Shown here: positions 59,884 through 64,000 of the stretch, piece by piece
How positions within the stretch are numbered: the first letter of the stretch is position 1
Layout of the letters: each line of letters starts with the position of its first letter
Assembly (NCBI GenBank): GCA_049799955.1
Contig: JBARIW010000066.1
Span: 1-64,000 of the forward strand
Reading direction: 5' to 3'
Length of the DNA: 64,000 nt
Source: JBGTFE01 sp049799955
Lineage (GTDB): Bacteria; Acidobacteriota; Blastocatellia; Pyrinomonadales; Pyrinomonadaceae
Position numbers and translations under genes: made by a program
Notes under the pieces: model-generated
The model's database searches: none
Told to the model about the DNA's origin: nothing
Seen by the model: the letters and a program-made list of their open reading frames with translations, nothing else

Positions 59884-60398
59884 AAATCACTTTCTTTTTG
59901 CGGGTAAATCGAATAATAAATTGATAAAACTCCAGCCGCAATAATAGTTAATGTTCCCAAAAACCTAATCAATCCCGCAACCGTCTTTGTCGAATTTATC
60001 AAACCCGTTTGGGTCAAAAGATAATTCCAATCGTGAAAACTGCCCTCGCTTCCCGTCAAACCGCTCGTCAAAACAATCTGCATCGAAACCGAATCGCCGG
60101 CGTAAACGAAAACGTTCAAAACGCTCTGCCCGACCCAGAAAAGAATAATCGCCGCCGAATAATATTTTTTGTTCCAGACAAAATAGACGGCAAAAATCGC
60201 GGGCACGATAATCTGAAAAAGCGAGCCGCCCGCGACCATCATAAATTCGCCGAACAGTCGAAAAAGAAGATGTCCGGTTTCGTGAATCGGCAAATCGACC
60301 AAATCCAGAAAACTTCCCTGATGCGGCGCGTAGGCAATCGAGAGAAAATAGATGCTCAATAAAATCGCAAAGATAAGTTTCGGGTAATTGATTTGCAT
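59880..60398 (-). CDS. M50-like integral membrane metallopeptidase-like protein
   Basis: A 172-residue protein with four or five helices. DLPIHETGHLLFRLFG near residue 36-50 has an HExxH inside a membrane-adjacent segment, as in site-2-protease-like M50 peptidases, but I do not see the usual late NPDG aspartate motif. It may be a small peptidase or an inactive relative. Coupled to the SDR gene by a 4-base overlap. Confidence 0.62.
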   Translation of the reverse strand: MQINYPKLIFAILLSIYFLSIAYAPHQGSFLDLVDLPIHETGHLLFRLFGEFMMVAGGSLFQIIVPAIFAVYFVWNKKYYSAAIILFWVGQSVLNVFVYAGDSVSMQIVLTSGLTGSEGSFHDWNYLLTQTGLINSTKTVAGLIRFLGTLTIIAAGVLSIYYSIYPQKESDL

Positions 60399-60418
60399 AA
60401 TCTGCGAAAAAAAATCTT

Positions 60419-60931
60419 TTAGCGCGAGAGAAATTCCTCTTTTGAAATCGAGTAAACTTTGCAGTCCAGTTCGTAATGATTTTCGATTCCTTCAAAGCTC
60501 ATTCCGAGCTTTTCCATAATTCGCCACGAACCCGTATTTGCGGGCTGCGCGACGGCATAAATTTTCTCCAAACCAGCTTTTGCAAACCCGAATTCGAGCC
60601 ACGCTTTCGCCGCTTCGAGACCGATGCCTTTGCGCCAGAATTCTTTCGCCATTCCGTAGCCGACTTCTATTTTGCCCGTTTCCTGAAGCGGCTGAAGCCC
60701 GCTCCAGCCAATCATCTCGCCCGACGCCTTCCAAATCATCGCGCTCATCCCGAACCCGTATTTCGCGTAGCAGTCGATATAAAACTCCATTCGCTTTGCG
60801 ACGGCTTCCGCGTTTTGATTTTTCAAGCCGCCGAGATAGCGGATTACTTCCTCGTCCGAGCGAAGCTCTATCAGCTTCGGCGCATCTTTCATAGTAAATT
60901 CACGGATGATAAGTCTTTCGGTTTCAATCAT
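60419..60931 (-). CDS. GNAT-family N-acetyltransferase (RimJ/RimL-like)
   Basis: A 170-residue acetyltransferase. ETERLIIREFTMKDAPKLIEL at the start, WSGLQPLQETGKIEVGYGMA, EFWRKGIGLEAAKAWLEFGF with the acetyl-CoA loop, and PANTGSWRIMEKLGMSFEG at the end are diagnostic. It transfers acetyl groups to an N-terminal or side-chain amine; the substrate is unknown. It ends 21 bases before the M50-like start. Confidence 0.92.
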   Translation of the reverse strand: MIETERLIIREFTMKDAPKLIELRSDEEVIRYLGGLKNQNAEAVAKRMEFYIDCYAKYGFGMSAMIWKASGEMIGWSGLQPLQETGKIEVGYGMAKEFWRKGIGLEAAKAWLEFGFAKAGLEKIYAVAQPANTGSWRIMEKLGMSFEGIENHYELDCKVYSISKEEFLSR

Positions 60932-61028
60932 ATTCGGACAAGTTTATTTTATTTCAAAAAAATTTGGAAGAAAATTTCTGTCGTGCCCGTCTAAATTATC
61001 AGTAAATTCTTTTGAAAGGAGAAATTTT

Positions 61029-61691
61029 ATGAATCAGCAAACTGAAAACCGGCGAGATTTTCTAAAACGCGCGTCCCTTGCCGCTGTCGCGTTTCCGTTT
61101 TTAATCAACTGCAAGTCGGACACGATGGCGCAAAAAACCGAAAGCGCGCTTGAACTGATAAAGAAAAACGCCAATACTTCGCCCGCGGTCAACTGGTGCG
61201 GCGCGACAGACGCGCCCGACAATGTTTCGTGGAAAACCGCTTTGTCAAAAAAATCTGAAAAAGACGAGCCGATGATTATTTCGGGAACGGTTTTTCAGCC
61301 CGACGGCAAAACGCCTGCGCCGAATATTCTGATTTATTTTTATCACACCGACACAGAAGGCTTTTACGGCAGAGGCAACGGCGAGCAGCGGCACGGACAT
61401 TTTCGCGGCTGGATGCTGACCGATATAAAAGGCAGATACGAATTCAGCTCGATAAAACCTGCCGCATATCCCGAAAGAAAATTTGCCGCGCACGTTCACA
61501 TGACTTTGACCGGAAAAAACTTCAAGGAAGATTCGATTGATTCGATTCTTTTTGAAGGTGATAAGCTTATTACTTCCGAAGAACGAAATATGGCTGGAAA
61601 AAAAGGCGGTTTCAATCCGATTGTGTCGCTCGAAAAAGGCTCGGACGGAATTCTTCGAGGCATCAGGAATATACAAATTTGGGAAGTTTAA
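61029..61691 (+). CDS. Tat-exported intradiol ring-cleavage dioxygenase-like protein
   Basis: A 220-residue protein. AAAGGAG precedes the ATG at 61029. The N-terminus NRRDFLKRASLAAVAFPFLI is a Tat signal (twin Arg), so the protein is exported folded, and the Cys after it may be lipidated. The domain resembles protocatechuate/catechol dioxygenases: GTVFQPDGKTPAPNILIYFY, FRGWMLTDIKGRYEFSSI with the Arg and Tyr positions, and AAHVHMTL with the His-x-His iron ligands. These enzymes split aromatic diols with oxygen, but exported forms have unknown substrates. The following lipoprotein gene starts six bases on. Confidence 0.82.
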   Translation: MNQQTENRRDFLKRASLAAVAFPFLINCKSDTMAQKTESALELIKKNANTSPAVNWCGATDAPDNVSWKTALSKKSEKDEPMIISGTVFQPDGKTPAPNILIYFYHTDTEGFYGRGNGEQRHGHFRGWMLTDIKGRYEFSSIKPAAYPERKFAAHVHMTLTGKNFKEDSIDSILFEGDKLITSEERNMAGKKGGFNPIVSLEKGSDGILRGIRNIQIWEV

Positions 61692-61696
61692 AGAAT

Positions 61697-62215
61697 ATGA
61701 AAAGAAAAGTTTTATTACTTTTAATGCTCTTTCTCGCGTCGGCTTTATCTTTGAATTGCCAGACAAAACCGGCAGCCGGAAAAGTAAATCCGTGCAAATT
61801 CCTGTCATTTGCCGAAGCCGAAAAAATTCTCGGTCAACGTGTTCAGTTAATCACAAATTCGTGGGATTTCGCGGACGATAAAACCAGATTCGACTGCACC
61901 TATCGAAGCGTCGAAAAAGATAAGACGAGCGACCGGGAAACAAGCCTGTTTTTTACGCTCGAAGAAAGCGCGGACGAAGCCGGGGCGAAACAAATTTACG
62001 CGAATATTTGGAATTTGAACAAAAGTCACGCCGGAATCGAGATTTTAAGCGGAATCGGCGACGAAGCGTATGCGAGCGGCGATGAGTCGAATTTTCATTT
62101 CGTGATGGCGCGAAAAGGAAAATTTACGATTCGGCTCAAAATAAACAATGTGGTCGAAACGACTTCGTTCGATGAATTAAAGGCTTTTGCGAAAAAAGTT
62201 ATCAGCGAGATTTGA
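61697..62215 (+). CDS. Lipoprotein of unknown function
   Basis: A 172-residue protein with the lipobox SLNC near residue 21. NPCKFLSFAEAEKILGQRVQ opens the mature domain, which resembles small Cys-paired lipoproteins (DUF3558-like) with a CTYR motif; later strands include GIGDEAYASG and FTIRLKI. It follows the dioxygenase-like gene by six bases and likely forms a transcript with it. Confidence 0.72.
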   Translation: MKRKVLLLLMLFLASALSLNCQTKPAAGKVNPCKFLSFAEAEKILGQRVQLITNSWDFADDKTRFDCTYRSVEKDKTSDRETSLFFTLEESADEAGAKQIYANIWNLNKSHAGIEILSGIGDEAYASGDESNFHFVMARKGKFTIRLKINNVVETTSFDELKAFAKKVISEI

Positions 62216-62242
62216 AGACTCGAATTTAAGAGGAGAAAAAGT

Positions 62243-63229
62243 ATGTTCAAAATAATCGGTTTTATCCTAATATTTATTGCTTTCGGCTCGGCGGCTTTCG
62301 CCTGTCATTCAACAAAATCGAGCGATTACGTCTGGAACGAAGTAACCAAATCAGCCAATTATCCGCAAGGATACGGCTTTCCGGTTTTTGTGATAGACAA
62401 TCGGATGGTCGCCTTTCATCACGAGGCGGTCTGGAATTCTGCCGACGGCGTAAACTGGACGAAAACCGATTTGCCGTCGGTCAAGCATGACGCTTACGAA
62501 GCGAGATACATTCAATTTAACAACGCCGTTTACGCGCTCGGACAAAATCAGGGCAATTATCTTAAAGGCATTCGATTCGGCTCGACGGTTCGGCGCACGA
62601 CCGATTTCAAAAAATGGGAAATGCTCGCCGAAAAATCCGAGCTTCCCGACCGAGTTTTTTACGGCTCGATTGTTTTCGGCGGAAAAATCTGGCTGATGGG
62701 CGGCTACGACGGGGAAAATTATCACAACGACATCTGGAATTCGGCGGACGGCGTGCGCTGGACGCGCGTTTCCGCTCGCGCCGCGTGGAGTCCGCGCAAC
62801 GCCGGAGTTCTCATCGAATTTAAAAACCGAATCTGGATGCTCGGCGGCGGCGTAATCGACGGAATGAAGACCGATAATCCAAACTCGGGCAAAGAAATCT
62901 GGTCGTCCGCCGATGGCGTTAAATGGACGCTTGAAACTGCCGAACTGGAACTCTCCGCGCTCGGAACGCCGGTAGTTTTCGACAATAAACTCTGGCTCGT
63001 CGGCGCAAATCGCAATGACGGTAATTTTGCGAGGTCGTCTCTGGTTTCGGACGACGCGATTACGTGGCGTGAAGAATCCGCTCCGTGGTCGCCGCGCGGC
63101 GCGGTCGCCGTTTGGATTTTCGGCGGCAAGCTTTTTATAACCGGCGGCAAATACTCGTATATGAAAAGCGGCGAGCCTGTTTTTGTTTATAGCAACGACG
63201 TTTGGGCAATGAGCCGAAAATCGGAGTAG
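62243..63229 (+). CDS. Exported Kelch/galactose-oxidase-like beta-propeller protein
   Basis: A 328-residue protein with a signal peptide ending near AAFACH (a lipobox-like Cys). Six or so repeats show the pattern GGKIWLMGGYDGENYHNDIW, NSADGVRWTRV and FKNRIWMLGGG, with the Kelch Gly-Gly pair and a Trp (sialidase-like) in each blade. The active-site residues of galactose oxidase are not evident. GAGGAG precedes the start. Confidence 0.86.
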   Translation: MFKIIGFILIFIAFGSAAFACHSTKSSDYVWNEVTKSANYPQGYGFPVFVIDNRMVAFHHEAVWNSADGVNWTKTDLPSVKHDAYEARYIQFNNAVYALGQNQGNYLKGIRFGSTVRRTTDFKKWEMLAEKSELPDRVFYGSIVFGGKIWLMGGYDGENYHNDIWNSADGVRWTRVSARAAWSPRNAGVLIEFKNRIWMLGGGVIDGMKTDNPNSGKEIWSSADGVKWTLETAELELSALGTPVVFDNKLWLVGANRNDGNFARSSLVSDDAITWREESAPWSPRGAVAVWIFGGKLFITGGKYSYMKSGEPVFVYSNDVWAMSRKSE

Positions 63230-63265
63230 AATCTTTGAAAACCCGAAATGGAGCGATTCGCCTTG

Positions 63266-63820
63266 ATGACCGAGAAAAGATTTGAACAGGACTTGCTTGC
63301 CGAATGCAGAAACGGGAAGCGCGAGGCTTTCGAATCGCTCTACGCAAACAATCAAAAACGCGTTTTCTCGGTCGCGCTGAATTTTTTCGGCGGCAACCAT
63401 GAAATAGCGAAAGATATTACGCAGCAGGTTTTTTTGAAAATTTTTTATAAAATCGGCGAGTTTCGGGGCGACGCGGAATTTACGACGTGGCTTTATCGAA
63501 TCACGGTCAACGCTTGTCTCGACGAGCAGCGCAAGACGCGCCGGTTTGTCTCGATTGAAAATTTTCTCGGCGTATTCAGAGTGAAACGCTCGCAGGACGA
63601 AAAAGTTTACAGGCACGAAATTTCCGGCGAAATCGGGCAAGCCGTCGCAAAACTGAAACCGAAATTTCGCCTGCCGATTCTTTTGAAATACGTCGAAGGT
63701 CTTTCGTATGAAGAAATAGCCAAAGTTCTCGACTGCTCGATGGGAACGGTCGCGTCGCGCCTGAATCGCGGGCATAAGATGCTGGCGGGCAAGCTCGCAC
63801 ATTTGAAAGGTGAGATTTAA
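63266..63820 (+). CDS. ECF-type RNA polymerase sigma factor
   Basis: A 184-residue sigma factor. GGAG (63250-63253) supports the ATG at 63266; an ATG at 63248 is less likely. Region 2 reads FESLYANNQKRVFSVALNFF to FLKIFYKIGEFRG and AEFTTWLYRITVNACLDEQRK (quoted in part). Region 4 reads LPILLKYVEGLSYEEIAKVLDCSMGTVASRLNRGHKML in pieces: SYEEIAKVLDCSMGTVAS. The next gene begins like a zinc-binding anti-sigma factor, the usual partner. Confidence 0.92.
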   Translation: MTEKRFEQDLLAECRNGKREAFESLYANNQKRVFSVALNFFGGNHEIAKDITQQVFLKIFYKIGEFRGDAEFTTWLYRITVNACLDEQRKTRRFVSIENFLGVFRVKRSQDEKVYRHEISGEIGQAVAKLKPKFRLPILLKYVEGLSYEEIAKVLDCSMGTVASRLNRGHKMLAGKLAHLKGEI

Positions 63821-63825
63821 TTTCA

Positions 63826-63935
63826 CCACAGAGACACAGAGACACAGAGATTTTTAGAATATGAAACCACAGACTTATACAGATGACCACAGATTTAATT
63901 TTGATTTAATTTATCTCTGCGTCTCTGCGGTTAAA
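63826..63935. repeat. Word repeat of the CACAGAGA type with inverted arm
   Basis: Left CACAGAGA, three copies at an 8-bp step (63831-63854), then ACCACAGA words; right TCTCTGCG twice near 63914-63929. It lies between the sigma and anti-sigma genes. Confidence 0.75.
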
Positions 63936-63947
63936 AAGTAGTAAAAA

Positions 63948-64000
63948 ATGCAAGAACACGTAACAGAAAAACTTTCCGCATATCTCAATCACGAGCTGCC
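63948..64000 (+). CDS. Probable zinc-finger anti-sigma factor, N-terminus only
   Basis: The frame from the ATG at 63948 reads QEHVTEKLSAYLNHEL up to the window edge, which is how HC2-type anti-sigma factors begin. The first His could be a zinc ligand. Location behind an ECF sigma gene supports this. Partial, so uncertain. Confidence 0.6.
   Translation, partial: MQEHVTEKLSAYLNHEL

Noticed and set aside
62351..63829. Open frame of 492 codons on the minus strand
   Set aside because: It is antisense to the Kelch, lipoprotein-adjacent and sigma-factor genes, all with clear family motifs. Its own translation has no recognisable domain, and its composition reflects third-position bias of the other strand.

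Overview
The window reads as chromosomal DNA of an Acidobacteriota-type bacterium, most likely class Blastocatellia (Pyrinomonadaceae-like). This is inferred from gene content, because no rRNA is present. The pointers are an Oar-like TonB-dependent receptor with a carboxypeptidase-regulatory N-terminus, secreted proteins ending in FG-GAP/VCBS repeats, many signal-peptide proteins of unknown function, an exosortase (EpsH/XrtA-type) polysaccharide cluster and a B12-dependent ribonucleotide reductase. Base composition looks near 50% GC and even throughout. I see no insertion sequence, prophage, CRISPR array or rRNA operon. Both ends cut a gene.

Layout. 1-6.2 kb: the tail of a secreted FG-GAP protein, small secreted proteins (one cystatin-like), a coupled hypothetical/DUF4286 pair and a large PDZ-membrane-GAF-SpoIIE phosphatase. 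6.2-12.4 kb: an esterase with C-terminal TPR, an SRPBCC protein, a Uma2 nuclease-fold protein, a Dabb protein, a PHP-domain protein and an M1-peptidase-like protein whose zinc ligands are gone. 12.4-23 kb: a coupled pair of secreted proteins including a metzincin-like protease, the Oar-like receptor, a phased 20-21 bp repeat array, a di-haem cytochrome c peroxidase fused to FG-GAP repeats, and a GH18 protein. 23-31 kb: a decayed P-loop kinase, an HNH nuclease with a small partner, an orphan NorQ-type AAA ATPase, nrdJ with NrdR boxes, hslO, a flavin reductase and a polyprenyl synthase.

31-43.4 kb is one functional block on the + strand: exosortase, EpsI, a PrsT-like TPR lipoprotein, a 60-residue protein resembling a bare PEP-CTERM tail, a Wzz-type chain-length protein, an ExeA-like ATPase, a BY-kinase, a priming sugar transferase, a Wza-type export protein and a Ycf48-like propeller. 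Together they fit synthesis and export of an exopolysaccharide coupled to sorting of surface proteins. 43.5-44.1 kb: tRNA-Val(UAC), tRNA-Asp(GUC) and the remains of a tyrosine integrase against tRNA-Asp, the scar of a lost integrated element. 44.2-64 kb: FecR/DUF6600 protein, a zinc-ribbon/L7-L12-like/NHL fusion, acpS, pgeF, a DUF1570 peptidase, a DsbD-N protein, rlmN, a nonspecific nuclease, NTF2-like and SRPBCC proteins, a WalJ-like MBL hydrolase, an SDR, an M50-like membrane protein, a GNAT, a Tat-exported dioxygenase-like protein, a Kelch protein and an ECF sigma/anti-sigma pair at the edge.

The most striking feature not explained by genes is a family of about 18 intergenic hairpins, most built from short tandem words with a 7-bp period arranged as inverted repeats. 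The word differs from locus to locus, but the two arms match each other, perfectly over 20-32 bp at seven loci. One copy lies inside the nrdJ reading frame and one half-copy at the start of pgeF. They are densest in the exosortase cluster. The second is the array at 18.68-19.05 kb: 18 copies of an 8-bp core spaced 20 or 21 bp apart, about two DNA turns, between the divergent receptor and peroxidase genes.
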